Source of the DNA: Olavius sp. associated proteobacterium Delta 1
Lineage (GTDB): Bacteria; Desulfobacterota; Desulfobacteria; Desulfobacterales; JAFDCJ01
NCBI GenBank assembly: GCA_902749685.1
Contig: CACVKW010000439.1
Span: forward strand, 1 to 43,992
Direction: 5' to 3'
Length of the DNA: 43,992 nt
In this document: piece by piece, positions 16,742 through 25,276 of the stretch
Layout of the letters: each line of letters starts with the position of its first letter
Position numbering within the stretch: the stretch's first letter is position 1
The notes under the pieces: model-generated
Databases searched by the model: none
What the model saw: the letters and a program-made list of their open reading frames with translations, nothing else
Told to the model about the DNA's origin: nothing
Translations under genes and position numbers: made by a program

Positions 16742-18676
16742 ATGGTAAAAAAAATGAGAAATTCGTTTCAGCTAATTCTTATCAGCATGATGGTAATGGG
16801 ACTGTGTGCAGCTTCACATGCGCAGTCCCTGGAAGAGGTCATGAAGGCCAGAGGGCTGTCCCAGGAGGACATCCTGGCCGCAGCCAAAACTTACACCCCG
16901 ACCGGGAAAATAGATGAGTATGTTGTCTTTTCTTCCGGGGGGCAATCCGGACAGGTGATCGTTTATGGGGTGCCCTCCATGAGAATCCTGAAATACATTG
17001 CCGTTTTCACGCCGGAACCCTGGCAGGGCTATGGCTACGGTGATGTAGAAAGTATGGCAATCCTCGACCAGGGTCGCATAAGAGGCAGGAAAATAACCTG
17101 GGGCGACACCCATCATCCGGCCATCTCGGAAACCAATGGTGAATATGACGGCCAATACCTTTTTATCAATGATAAGGCCAATCCCCGCGTGGCGGTTATC
17201 GACCTCAAGACTTTCAGTACGGTTCAGATTGTGCCCAATCCGATTATGAAGTCGGAACATGGTGCTGCGTTTGTGACCCCCAATACGGAGTACATTATCG
17301 AGGCCTCCCAGTACCCGGCGCCTTTTACCAATGATTACGTGCCGCTGGAAGAATTCAATGAAAAATACCGCGGCGCCATGACCATGTGGAAATTCAGCCG
17401 AAAGAAAGGCAAAATACTCCCGGATAACTCTTTTTCCGTGGAATTGCCTCCTTACGCCCAGGACCTGTCGGATGCCGGTAAAAAAATCAGTGAAGGCTGG
17501 GTCTTCACCAATTCCTTCAATTCGGAACGATATATCGGGGGGTTTGGACCGGGCAACACCAAGTTCAAAGACAGGTTGCCCCATGAAGCCGGAATGTCAT
17601 CCAAAGACACCGACTACCTGCACATGATCAATCTGAAAACTGCTGAGAAACTTTTTAAAGAAGGAAAATACACCATGATCAACGATCATGCGGTGATCTC
17701 GATTGAAACCATGGTGGCCAACGACGCCCTGTTCCTGATTCCGGAACCCAAAAGTCCCCACGGGGTAATGATCGATCCGACCGGGCAGTATCTGACGGTT
17801 TCCGGCAAACTGGATACCCATGTATCCGTGTACGATTTCAACAAGATGATGAAATTGATCGAAGGCAAGACGTACGATGGCAAAGACCCCTACGATATTC
17901 CGATTCTCAGCATGCAAGAATCCTTGCACGGCCAGGTGGAATTGGGCCTGGGACCGCTGCATACCCAGTATGACAAGGAAAAAGGAATTGCCTATACTTC
18001 TTTGTTTGTGGACTCGGCCATCGCCAGATGGGACTTCCTGAATTTGAAACTCATCGAAAAGGTGCCAATCCATTACAACGTGGGGCATCTGGTTTCAGCC
18101 GAAGGCGATACCGTTTCACCGGATGGTAAATATCTGGTTGCGCTTAATAAACTGGCCATCGACCGGTTTCAGCAGGTCGGCCCGCTGCATCCCCAGAACC
18201 ATCAGTTGATTGACATTTCAGCAGGTCGGCCCATGTCGGTGATTTATGATATGCCGCTGCCCCTGGGGGAGCCACATTACGCGGTCATGATCAAAGCCGA
18301 CAAATTAAAACCGATCAAACGCTTCAAGCAAAAATGGTTCAAAAACCGTGTCAAGCCGGGCCGGGAAAGCGTGATCAGGGAAGGCAACAAGGTTACCGTC
18401 AATACAACTATTATCAGGAGTCATTACAGTCCTGAAATTATAGAAGTGAACGTCGGTGATGAAATCACCTGGAACGTGACCAACCTGGAAAGAGCGCAGG
18501 ATGAGACCCATGGATTTACCGTTGATCTATACAATATTAACGGCAGCCTGGAGCCCGGTGAAACCAACACCTTCAAGTTTACGGCGGATAAGTCCGGTGT
18601 TTTCCCGTTCTATTGTACTGAATTTTGTTCCGCCCTGCATCTGGAAATGATGGGATATCTGCTGGTCAAACCGTAA
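16742..18676 (+). CDS. nosZ: Nitrous oxide reductase, clade II (Sec type)
   Basis: Periplasmic multicopper enzyme reducing N2O to N2, 644 aa. The N-terminus is a Sec signal (hydrophobic stretch about 8-24, ASHAQS cleavage area) without the Tat twin arginines, which marks clade II. The beta-propeller domain holds the histidine-rich CuZ motifs (GDTHHP, SEHGAAF, NDHAVI, SPHGVM, GPLHTQY, VGHLV, EPHYAV). The C-terminal cupredoxin domain has the CuA motif CTEFCSALHLEM, C-x3-C-x3-H-x2-M. ATG at 16742 is preferred because GAGGAAAGGGGG precedes it; an upstream in-frame ATG at 16694 would spoil the signal peptide. Maturation genes nosDFY and nosL follow downstream. Confidence 0.97.
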   Translation: MVKKMRNSFQLILISMMVMGLCAASHAQSLEEVMKARGLSQEDILAAAKTYTPTGKIDEYVVFSSGGQSGQVIVYGVPSMRILKYIAVFTPEPWQGYGYGDVESMAILDQGRIRGRKITWGDTHHPAISETNGEYDGQYLFINDKANPRVAVIDLKTFSTVQIVPNPIMKSEHGAAFVTPNTEYIIEASQYPAPFTNDYVPLEEFNEKYRGAMTMWKFSRKKGKILPDNSFSVELPPYAQDLSDAGKKISEGWVFTNSFNSERYIGGFGPGNTKFKDRLPHEAGMSSKDTDYLHMINLKTAEKLFKEGKYTMINDHAVISIETMVANDALFLIPEPKSPHGVMIDPTGQYLTVSGKLDTHVSVYDFNKMMKLIEGKTYDGKDPYDIPILSMQESLHGQVELGLGPLHTQYDKEKGIAYTSLFVDSAIARWDFLNLKLIEKVPIHYNVGHLVSAEGDTVSPDGKYLVALNKLAIDRFQQVGPLHPQNHQLIDISAGRPMSVIYDMPLPLGEPHYAVMIKADKLKPIKRFKQKWFKNRVKPGRESVIREGNKVTVNTTIIRSHYSPEIIEVNVGDEITWNVTNLERAQDETHGFTVDLYNINGSLEPGETNTFKFTADKSGVFPFYCTEFCSALHLEMMGYLLVKP

Positions 18677-18757
18677 ATCTCATCAGCCCGTTTTTTCTTA
18701 AGGTGCAAATTTTCACGGTTTTTTTACAGTTGACCGCTAACAATAGGGAGAAGGCTC

Positions 18758-19267
18758 ATGAAAACAAACAATATGAAACTGGTCTTTTCATTTATTACGC
18801 TGGTTGCGTTCCTGTGCCTGGTCGGGACCGTAACCGCCGAGGAAAATTATGAACTGAAGTATCAGGAAAAAGTGAAACAGAACGACGGCACCATCGGCGT
18901 TATTGCCGGCGTGATAAACTATGTCTGCCCGAAGCTGGTCCCCGCTTCCACCAATATCTGCAATCCGGATGACCCGGTGGGATCGGCCGTGGGCGTGCAA
19001 AAATATATGGAACAAAACTGGGACAAAGAGGAGGACGATATCGAGGACGCCGAAATGCCGGAGCTGTTGAACAAAAAAGCCGCCCTGCAGTTCTGGGATG
19101 CGGTGGAACAGTTTAAACAGCATTATCCCTGGCGCGAAAAAGCTAAAAAAGCCGCCGGGCAGGACGATTGGTACAATTCCTTCCTCAATGAGGAAATGGC
19201 CTGGCAGTACCTGGTCAAATGCGCCAGCCGCGGAATTTTCGCCAAGAAAATTGTGGATGGAGAATAA
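18758..19267 (+). CDS. Unknown exported protein between nosZ and cytochromes
   Basis: A 169 aa protein with a Sec signal peptide (about residues 7-27, ending VTAEE) and a soluble, strongly charged mature part; not recognised as a known family. Three Cys are visible: a C-x10-C pair in YVCPKL and NICNPDD and a later LVKCAS, with no CxxCH haem site. A DKEEDDIEDAE acidic segment lies mid-protein and a Trp/Lys-rich helical region follows. A Shine-Dalgarno AGGGAGAAGG lies before ATG 18758, 81 nt after nosZ on the same strand. It may be an accessory periplasmic partner of NosZ (inference from position only). Confidence 0.75.
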   Translation: MKTNNMKLVFSFITLVAFLCLVGTVTAEENYELKYQEKVKQNDGTIGVIAGVINYVCPKLVPASTNICNPDDPVGSAVGVQKYMEQNWDKEEDDIEDAEMPELLNKKAALQFWDAVEQFKQHYPWREKAKKAAGQDDWYNSFLNEEMAWQYLVKCASRGIFAKKIVDGE

Positions 19268-19376
19268 GGTGAGGTTCAAAGGTTCCCTGCTTCGCCTTGC
19301 AGGCTACGCAGGGCTCAGGGTTGAGCCCAGCCGCCGGCCGCTGAGGTGCCCAGTTTTATCGGAAAAAAGACTCTAA

Positions 19377-19489
19377 AAAAGCGAATATCGAATGTCGAAG
19401 TAAGGTACTCTAACGATTTATATCAATCTGAAATAGTCAGAGCACAGCGATTCCACACTTCGAAATTCTGCGGTTCGCTGTTCAATCGG
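19377..19489. repeat. Modular inverted-repeat element E (GAATATCGAATGTCGAAG words)
   Basis: The left arm (19377-19406) repeats the words of element D; the right arm (19456-19489) carries CTTCGAAATTCTGCGGTTCGC, its approximate complement. The core is degenerate (AGTCAGAGCACAGCGATT). It fills most of the 350-nt gap between the exported protein and the next cytochrome; a GGTTCAAAGGTT word occurs at its upstream side near 19275. Confidence 0.6.
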
Positions 19490-19514
19490 TTGGGTTGAGT
19501 TTACGAAACCCAAC
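19489..19514. repeat. Stem-loop GTTGGGTT / AACCCAAC
   Basis: Perfect 8-bp inverted repeat with a 10-nt loop about 107 nt upstream of the cytochrome gene at 19621. There is no T run after it, so a regulatory stem or the edge of element E is more likely than a terminator. Confidence 0.4.
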
Positions 19515-19620
19515 ACTGAGATGAGAGGGCCTCAATTCAACCGAACTTTTTTATTGGTTATCGTTCCGAAAAACATTGGTGTTAACGACTTTCTTTATGG
19601 TATTAAAAACAAGGTGAATC

Positions 19621-20211
19621 ATGAAAGCATTTCTTCTTTCAGCGGCAGTTCTTTTAGTGTTCGGATTATATTTGCCGACGGCCAGCGTTTTCGCGGAAGA
19701 TCCGGCTGTGTTATTCGAAAAACTGACCTGCCATACCTGTCACGGCCCCCAGGGAAGAGGCATGATCCGCACCGAAGACAAGGAAAGGTACTGGCTTAGA
19801 CAGAAAAAAATGTACCGACAGATGGTAAAGGAGGGAATTCCCACAGCTACCGTCAAGAAATTAATACCCCTGTACAAGAAAAAATTCGATGATAAAGGGA
19901 AATTCATCCAGGCCATTGAAGCGCATATCGGAAAAGAGAAAACCGATCAGTACCAAGATATCATCATTAAAATTGCCGGCAGGGTCTATTACCACAAAGG
20001 AGATTTGATCCCCGGATTTGAAGATTATCCCCGGCATGCCGGTAACAAAAAATTATACCTGTATCGTCAAATGAAAGACATACTCGAAGGTAAAAGAACC
20101 AACGGCAACTCGGATGCCATGCGAGGCATCAGGCCTTACATCGAAAGTAACAAAATTACGGATGATGATTTCAGGAGCATTGCCGAATATCTTTCTAATG
20201 TTAAACCATAA
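19621..20211 (+). CDS. Cytochrome c4-like protein with one haem site
   Basis: A 196 aa exported cytochrome with a signal peptide (about residues 3-26, SVFAED). Haem site CHTCHG lies near residue 39. The second half reads like the C-terminal domain of dihaem c4 cytochromes (YPRHAGN, LYLYRQMKDILEGKR, a Met-containing DAMRGI and a final IAEYLS), but has no second CxxCH, so it looks like a two-domain cytochrome that lost its second haem. It lies in the nos operon region and is a likely electron carrier to NosZ. The Shine-Dalgarno is weak (AAGGTG). Confidence 0.85.
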   Translation: MKAFLLSAAVLLVFGLYLPTASVFAEDPAVLFEKLTCHTCHGPQGRGMIRTEDKERYWLRQKKMYRQMVKEGIPTATVKKLIPLYKKKFDDKGKFIQAIEAHIGKEKTDQYQDIIIKIAGRVYYHKGDLIPGFEDYPRHAGNKKLYLYRQMKDILEGKRTNGNSDAMRGIRPYIESNKITDDDFRSIAEYLSNVKP

Positions 20212-20232
20212 TTGAGTGAAAAACGCTCAATT
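20210..20232 (+). terminator. Weak stem-loop after the c4-like cytochrome gene
   Basis: AATTGAG / CTCAATT, 7 bp with a 9-nt loop, overlapping the stop codon of the preceding gene. No T run follows, so termination is doubtful; it may only shape the mRNA end. Confidence 0.3.
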
Positions 20233-20322
20233 AGGCGTTAATAGTAACTCCCAATTGGGATTAAAGTTACAAAATAACGGAGAACAAATTCGGATTTAAT
20301 TACCAATAAGGAGGAAAAATAA

Positions 20323-21459
20323 TTGAAAAGCAATATTCTGGTGAAATCCAGCAAGACCCTTATCACAGTGATTTTAGCACTTTTTCTGATTGTCCTTTCA
20401 ATTTACGCCGCCGAGGGAGATAAACCCATGAGCGCCGAGGAGATGCGCAAGGCAGCTGCCGCCAAGGCCGCCGCGCTTGCCAAGCCTCCTCCCGGCGGCA
20501 AGTGGCGCGCCACCGCCGAAGAGGCTTTGGAAGCGTTGAAGATTAAAGGAGATGTTGAGGAAGGTGAAGAAATTTATACGGTTTGCGCTGCCTGCCATCA
20601 ACCCACCGGCTGGGGCGACCCTCTCGGGGTTTTTCCGCAGCTCGCCGGCCAGCACACCACGGTTCTGATTAAGCAGATCTCCGATATCCGGGCCGGCAAC
20701 CGTGACAATCCAACCATGTATCCATTTGCCATGCAAATAGAAGGTGCCCAGGATATTGCTGATGTTTGCTCCTATATTCAAACCCGGGAAATGAATCCGA
20801 ATCCCAGGATAGGGCCGGGCGGCCCATCCTGGATTTTATCCAACCTGCGCAAAGAGGTGTGGCCCATATCCCTTGACAAGATTCAGCAAGACGTGGGAAA
20901 CGAAAATTTTAAGAAACTCAAAACCATTGAAGAAAAGGAATATAAAAGCAAACAGGAATTTCTCGAGGCGTTAAATAATACCATCGGCGCCGGGGAACTG
21001 CAAAAACATCAGGAAGTGATCCTTAAAAACGCGGATTGGGAAACCGACTTGAACCTGGGCAAAACCCTATTCGAGAAAAATTGTGTCCGGTGCCATGGTG
21101 ATCATGGTCAAGGCAACTGGAAGGAAGACCCCCCGGTCGTTGAGGGCCAGCCGGTTCAAGCTGACAAAGGGAAACAGGAACCGGCATATTACCCGGTACT
21201 GGCGGGCCAGACCTATCTATATTTGATCCGGCAATTCAGCTGGATTCAGATCGGGAAAAGGAGAAATGCCAATCCCGATATGGTCAAACAGATCAAAGAG
21301 TTTTCATTTCTCGATATGAAGAGCGTGGTTGACTATGCCGGTCGCTTCAAAATGCAGGAGGGCGATTGGCAGGAAATTGGCGGAGAGGATGAAGAAGGGT
21401 GGGATCTCGGTGAGGACGAAGAGGATGATGAAGATATCCCCGCGCATTTAAGAGATTGA
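20323..21459 (+). CDS. Dihaem cytochrome c with long insert and acidic tail
   Basis: A 378 aa exported dihaem cytochrome c. Signal segment about residues 10-30, then a Lys/Ala-rich linker, then haem site 1 CAACHQ (near residue 88) and haem site 2 CVRCHGD (near residue 255), each followed by c4-type motifs (FPQLAGQHTTVLIKQI and YYPVLAGQTYLYLIRQF). About 90 residues separate the domains. The last 25 residues are strongly acidic (GEDEEDDEDIPAHL). Start TTG at 20323 is supported by the AAGGAGG just upstream. It probably shuttles electrons between alternative complex III or NosGH and NosZ. Confidence 0.85.
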   Translation: MKSNILVKSSKTLITVILALFLIVLSIYAAEGDKPMSAEEMRKAAAAKAAALAKPPPGGKWRATAEEALEALKIKGDVEEGEEIYTVCAACHQPTGWGDPLGVFPQLAGQHTTVLIKQISDIRAGNRDNPTMYPFAMQIEGAQDIADVCSYIQTREMNPNPRIGPGGPSWILSNLRKEVWPISLDKIQQDVGNENFKKLKTIEEKEYKSKQEFLEALNNTIGAGELQKHQEVILKNADWETDLNLGKTLFEKNCVRCHGDHGQGNWKEDPPVVEGQPVQADKGKQEPAYYPVLAGQTYLYLIRQFSWIQIGKRRNANPDMVKQIKEFSFLDMKSVVDYAGRFKMQEGDWQEIGGEDEEGWDLGEDEEDDEDIPAHLRD

Positions 21460-21535
21460 TAGCAAACCCTGGCAATGCATAAATTCTTGTCATCTAGCCT
21501 GATTAATTTGCTTGAGACCGTTGCTTTTTCCGAAC

Positions 21536-21707
21536 AGATGCTGGATGCTGGATACTCGATGCCGGATATCTAGTAGTATACTTAATGATGAGATCCAACA
21601 ACATCCAGTATCCAGAAACCAGAATCCAGGATCAGTCAATACTGGCACTGGTCTTCATTGTAGCAGCTAAGATTGATCTCCAAATTTTATGCAACTATAG
21701 GGCACAA
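21536..21707. repeat. Modular element F plus dispersed 100-bp repeat, copy 1
   Basis: 21536-21575 repeats CTGGATGCTGGATAC; 21600-21630 carries the complementary CATCCAGTATCCAGAAACC. The stretch 21607-21707 is repeated in inverted orientation at 43890-43992 with close to 88 percent identity, including TATGCAACTATAGGG and GTCTTCATTG. It lies just in front of the NosB-like gene. Confidence 0.75.
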
Positions 21708-21721
21708 CGAGAGGGTAATGA

Positions 21722-22534
21722 ATGAATGACAGTATTAAAAAAAGATTAAGATTGAGCAATATTCTGGCATTACTTGCCATATTGTTGCTCTTGGGAACTT
21801 ATACCCTGAAACCGATGTTCGAATACCGTGATCCGGTGGCAATGGATGAAGAGGATGCAATCGAGGAAAACGAGTCTTTTCAACCGCTGGCTTTTTTGAT
21901 ACCGGAGGGCACCGAATTCTACGCCCCTTCTAGCGAACAATTGAAATCCCTGATGGGAGAAAAAATCTGGGAATATTATCCCACCGGTTTTTATGCCTAT
22001 TTGATCGGATTTAAAACCATGCCGGTCTGGAGGGTGTCGTTGGAAGCGCCCCAGTATCCCAAAGCTTCTTTCCCTGACGGAATTCCCGTTTTCTTCAATT
22101 TAACGGATTGGAGCGGCAAAGTCAGTGAAATGAATACGATTAACCATTACATCGGTATGAATCCGATGGAAGCCGGTGCCGTATTCGTTCGTCAAATTGT
22201 GCCTTTTATTTACCTCATGTTTTTTATCATGCTGATTGTCTATTTATTTTACAAGGGGCCCGGCTGGTGGCTGCTCGGGATTGTTCCCGCCTTTCTTCCC
22301 TGGTACTATCTGGGTTTCTACAGCAAGTGGTTGTACTGGTTCGGGCACAATCTGCACCCCTGGGGTGCGTTTAAGATAAAACCCTTTATGCCGACGGTCT
22401 TTGGTGACGGGAAAGTCGCCCAGTTTACGACCCACTCCTATCCGGCTATCGGTTTTTATTTTCTGTTAGGGATTTTTGTTCTGCTGGTACTGTCGGTTTT
22501 GATCAGAAGAAGAGCGCTAAAGGATGCCTCGTAA
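21722..22534 (+). CDS. NosB-like integral membrane protein
   Basis: A 270 aa membrane protein with one N-terminal helix (about residues 12-28), a periplasmic domain of about 120 residues with an acidic patch (MDEEDAIEENES), and three C-terminal helices (about 160-185, 190-210, 240-262). In clade II nos clusters a membrane protein, NosB, is encoded between nosZ and nosD, and this gene holds the equivalent place, so NosB is the best guess on position and topology, not on a diagnostic motif. Several His (HYIGMN, WFGHNLHPWG, TTHSYP) face regions near the membrane edge. The ATG lies after GAGAGGGTA. Confidence 0.65.
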   Translation: MNDSIKKRLRLSNILALLAILLLLGTYTLKPMFEYRDPVAMDEEDAIEENESFQPLAFLIPEGTEFYAPSSEQLKSLMGEKIWEYYPTGFYAYLIGFKTMPVWRVSLEAPQYPKASFPDGIPVFFNLTDWSGKVSEMNTINHYIGMNPMEAGAVFVRQIVPFIYLMFFIMLIVYLFYKGPGWWLLGIVPAFLPWYYLGFYSKWLYWFGHNLHPWGAFKIKPFMPTVFGDGKVAQFTTHSYPAIGFYFLLGIFVLLVLSVLIRRRALKDAS

Positions 22535-22628
22535 TTAATCCGCCGTGAAAATTAGTATATTGCAAGTTTGTGAGTCCTTTTGTGAATACTGAAGAATGTT
22601 GTTTTATTGAAGATCCGCGGATTAATTA
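22532..22628. repeat. 12-bp perfect inverted repeat pair
   Basis: TAATTAATCCGC (22532-22543) and its exact complement GCGGATTAATTA (22617-22628), 73 nt apart. The left arm includes the stop codon of the NosB-like gene. No coding region lies between. It may form a long 3' stem or mark a small mobile element; no target duplication was clear. Confidence 0.5.
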
Positions 22629-22749
22629 ATTTATGCTGCGCATATTTTCCAAGTTTTTTTGTTTGTGATTTAATTCAACTGCTGGGTTTATAAAGTAGAC
22701 CAAGAACACTAAGGTATTTGCGAATTAATAGTAGGGCCGGAACCGAGAA

Positions 22750-22968
22750 CAGATTGAACACCGAACATCGAACGTCCAACATCGAACATCCAATATTGGT
22801 GACGCTACGCTTTATCGATTTTAAAACAAGCGAACCACGCTGAAGACGTGGTCTAAAGACCGCAGAATATCGAATAACGAATTTCGAAGGGTGGTTTCGC
22901 TTCGCTTAGTCATTTTTATAAAATTGATAGAATTCATTAATTCGATGTTCGATGTTCATCCGTTTCTT
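22750..22968. repeat. Modular inverted-repeat element G (CGAACATCGAAC words)
   Basis: Tandem words CGAACATCGAACGTCCAAC on the left, a second run CGAATAACGAATTTCGAAGG, and the complementary ATTCGATGTTCGATGTTC at 22940-22958 on the right. The core TTCGCTTCGCTTAGTCAT (22896-22913) matches element D. It ends only a few bases before the nosD start. Confidence 0.7.
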
Positions 22969-22973
22969 AAATC

Positions 22974-24431
22974 ATGTTTTCAGAAATACACCACTACGGT
23001 TCAATGATTGTGAAACCATTTCCAATCCTCCTTCTTTTAATATTGGTTTTTACGGCATCCCAGGCAGCAGCCGGGCCGGCCGCTGCGCTCCAGCAGCTGA
23101 TTGATCAGACGCCCGAAGGTGAAACGGTCCCGCTCGAACCTGGCACATATGCCGGTCCGGTTATCATAGAAAAAGCAGTCATCCTGGATGGTAAAGGCCG
23201 GGTTACGATTGACGGTCAGGGAAAAGGATCCGTGCTGCTGCTCAAAGCCGACGGCGTGGTGGTCAAAAACATGATCATCACCAATTCCGGTGACAGCCAT
23301 GATCAGGTGGATGCCGGTATCCTGGTTCGTTCTTCTCGAAATCAGATACGCAACAATAAAATTGAAAATACGTTGTTCGGAATTGACCTTCAGGAAGCCC
23401 ACGCGAACCTGATCGTCGGCAACGAGATCAGCTCCAAAAATGCCCCTCTGGGATTGAGAGGCGATGGTATTCGCGGTTGGGCCAGCCATCGCAATATCTT
23501 TCGTCAAAACAAAATCCATGATTCAAGGGATATGGTGATCTGGTATTCCAACGATAATATCATCGAAGAAAATGAGGGTTGGAACAACCGTTATTCGCTG
23601 CATTTTATGTACTCCGGCGGCAATACGGTGAGAAAAAACACTTACCACCATAATACAGTGGGAATTTTTTTGATGTATAGCCGGGATGTCACGGTTGAAC
23701 AAAATACGGTAAGATACTCCCTGGGCGGCACCGGTGTCGGGATCGGTCTGAAGGAGGTTGACAATTTGACGATTCGAAACAACAAGATCGTCTACTGCAC
23801 GGCCGGGCTTTATTTTGATCTTTCTCCTTTTCAGCCGGACAGATACAATTTTTTCAAAGCAAATATAATTGCCTACAACGTCATCGGTGCTGATTTTAAT
23901 TCGACCCTTTCGCGCAATATATTAAAGGGCAACGCGTTTATCGACAACCTGGAAACCGTGCGGGTCCACGGCCAGGGCGTTGCTTCTAAAAACCTCTGGG
24001 AAGGCAATTACTATAGCGATTATGAGGGGTTTGATCGGAATAAAGACGGATACGGAGATTTTGTTTATAATCACGATATCTATCTTGATACGCTTTGGAT
24101 GAATAACGATTGGATGCTTTTATTTTCCGGCTCCCCGGTTATCAGTGTGCTCAACCTGCTGGCAAAACTGGCTCCCATCTCCGAACCCAGACGCTTAATG
24201 AGCGACCGCAAACCGGTTTTTTCTCCAAGCGCCGCTGTCCTGTTTGCGGAAGCAAATCTCAGTTATGATCCCCCGCTGATCGATATTGAAAAGGACGATG
24301 AAGAAGGTGATGAGATGCCGGCCCGGTTTGCTTCGCACGGCGACGATGACGAAGAGGAAGATGAGGAGGAAGAGAATGAGGAAGAGCTGGAAAAAAAGGA
24401 TAATTATAATCGATACTTCCTGAAACAATGA
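22974..24431 (+). CDS. nosD: NosD, copper-maturation right-handed beta-helix protein
   Basis: A 485 aa periplasmic protein of the NosD family, which works with NosFY in building the NosZ copper centres. A signal peptide (about 14-34 from the first Met) is followed by about 330 residues of parallel beta-helix repeats with many N-x-I and G-N steps (NQIRNNKIENTLFGI and similar) and the typical ENEGWNNRYSLHFMYS and NYYSDYEGFDRNKDG stretches. The last 50 residues are unusual: a tail very rich in Asp and Glu (residues about 445-475). ATG at 22974 is used; an internal ATG at 23004 would give a cleaner signal peptide. It overlaps nosF by 4 nt. Confidence 0.93.
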   Translation: MFSEIHHYGSMIVKPFPILLLLILVFTASQAAAGPAAALQQLIDQTPEGETVPLEPGTYAGPVIIEKAVILDGKGRVTIDGQGKGSVLLLKADGVVVKNMIITNSGDSHDQVDAGILVRSSRNQIRNNKIENTLFGIDLQEAHANLIVGNEISSKNAPLGLRGDGIRGWASHRNIFRQNKIHDSRDMVIWYSNDNIIEENEGWNNRYSLHFMYSGGNTVRKNTYHHNTVGIFLMYSRDVTVEQNTVRYSLGGTGVGIGLKEVDNLTIRNNKIVYCTAGLYFDLSPFQPDRYNFFKANIIAYNVIGADFNSTLSRNILKGNAFIDNLETVRVHGQGVASKNLWEGNYYSDYEGFDRNKDGYGDFVYNHDIYLDTLWMNNDWMLLFSGSPVISVLNLLAKLAPISEPRRLMSDRKPVFSPSAAVLFAEANLSYDPPLIDIEKDDEEGDEMPARFASHGDDDEEEDEEEENEEELEKKDNYNRYFLKQ

Positions 24432-25276
24432 TAAAAATAAAAAACCTGACAAAAAAATTCGGCAATACTCCAATTCTTGACAGCATCGATTTAACCGTCA
24501 ACAGGGGGGACCGTATTGCTTTAATCGGACCCAACGGCGCCGGCAAAACGACATTGATCCGCACTATCCTGGGTCAATATATGTTTAATGGGGAACTGGC
24601 TGTATTCGATAAAAACCCTCGTCACGACAGGGTCGAAATTCTGGATAGAATTGGATATGTCCCCCAACTTCCGCCACCGATTCAAATGAATGTAGCGGAA
24701 CTGGTGAAGTTTTCAGCCGGTATCTCCCGCAAATCCAGTGTAGACGCTATTTATCAAAAAGCGGCGGAACTGGGTTTGGATATCGGGAAAAATGTGAAAA
24801 AGCCGTTCCAAAAACTCAGCGGGGGGATGAAACAGAAATTATTGATCGCTCTGGCCCTGGGCCGACAGCCGGATATACTCATCATGGATGAGCCGGCCGC
24901 CAATTTAGACCCCCAGGGCAGACAGGCCTTTTTGCTGCAACTGATACGGTCCATGGAAAAAACGACGATGCTGCTCAGCAGCCACCGGGTGGACGAAATT
25001 ATAAATCTGATCAATCGAATAGTTGAAATGGATTACGGCAGAGTTGTACAGGATGAGCGGATAGACCAATCGCGTTTTGCAGACAAAATGCTGGCCTGCC
25101 GGGTAACCCTGACAAAAAATCACGAAACGGCAATCCGGATGTTAGAGGATTGGGGCTTTAAGAGCGTGAACGGGGGACCTGAGTTTGAAGGTAGTTTTAT
25201 TGGTGCCGAACGGTTAAGATTTTTAACTTCTATTTCGCATTATGCCAATCACATTCAGAAATTAAATATAAGTTGA
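24428..25276 (+). CDS. nosF: NosF, ABC transporter ATPase
   Basis: A 282 aa ABC ATPase energising NosY/NosD in copper-site or sulfur maturation of NosZ. Walker A GPNGAGKT (about residues 34-41), signature LSGGMKQ (about 127), Walker B ILIMDEPAANLD (about 154) and the switch His in LLSSHR are all present. The C-terminal 70 residues are the family-specific extension. It overlaps nosD and nosY by 4 nt on both sides. Confidence 0.95.
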   Translation: MIKIKNLTKKFGNTPILDSIDLTVNRGDRIALIGPNGAGKTTLIRTILGQYMFNGELAVFDKNPRHDRVEILDRIGYVPQLPPPIQMNVAELVKFSAGISRKSSVDAIYQKAAELGLDIGKNVKKPFQKLSGGMKQKLLIALALGRQPDILIMDEPAANLDPQGRQAFLLQLIRSMEKTTMLLSSHRVDEIINLINRIVEMDYGRVVQDERIDQSRFADKMLACRVTLTKNHETAIRMLEDWGFKSVNGGPEFEGSFIGAERLRFLTSISHYANHIQKLNIS

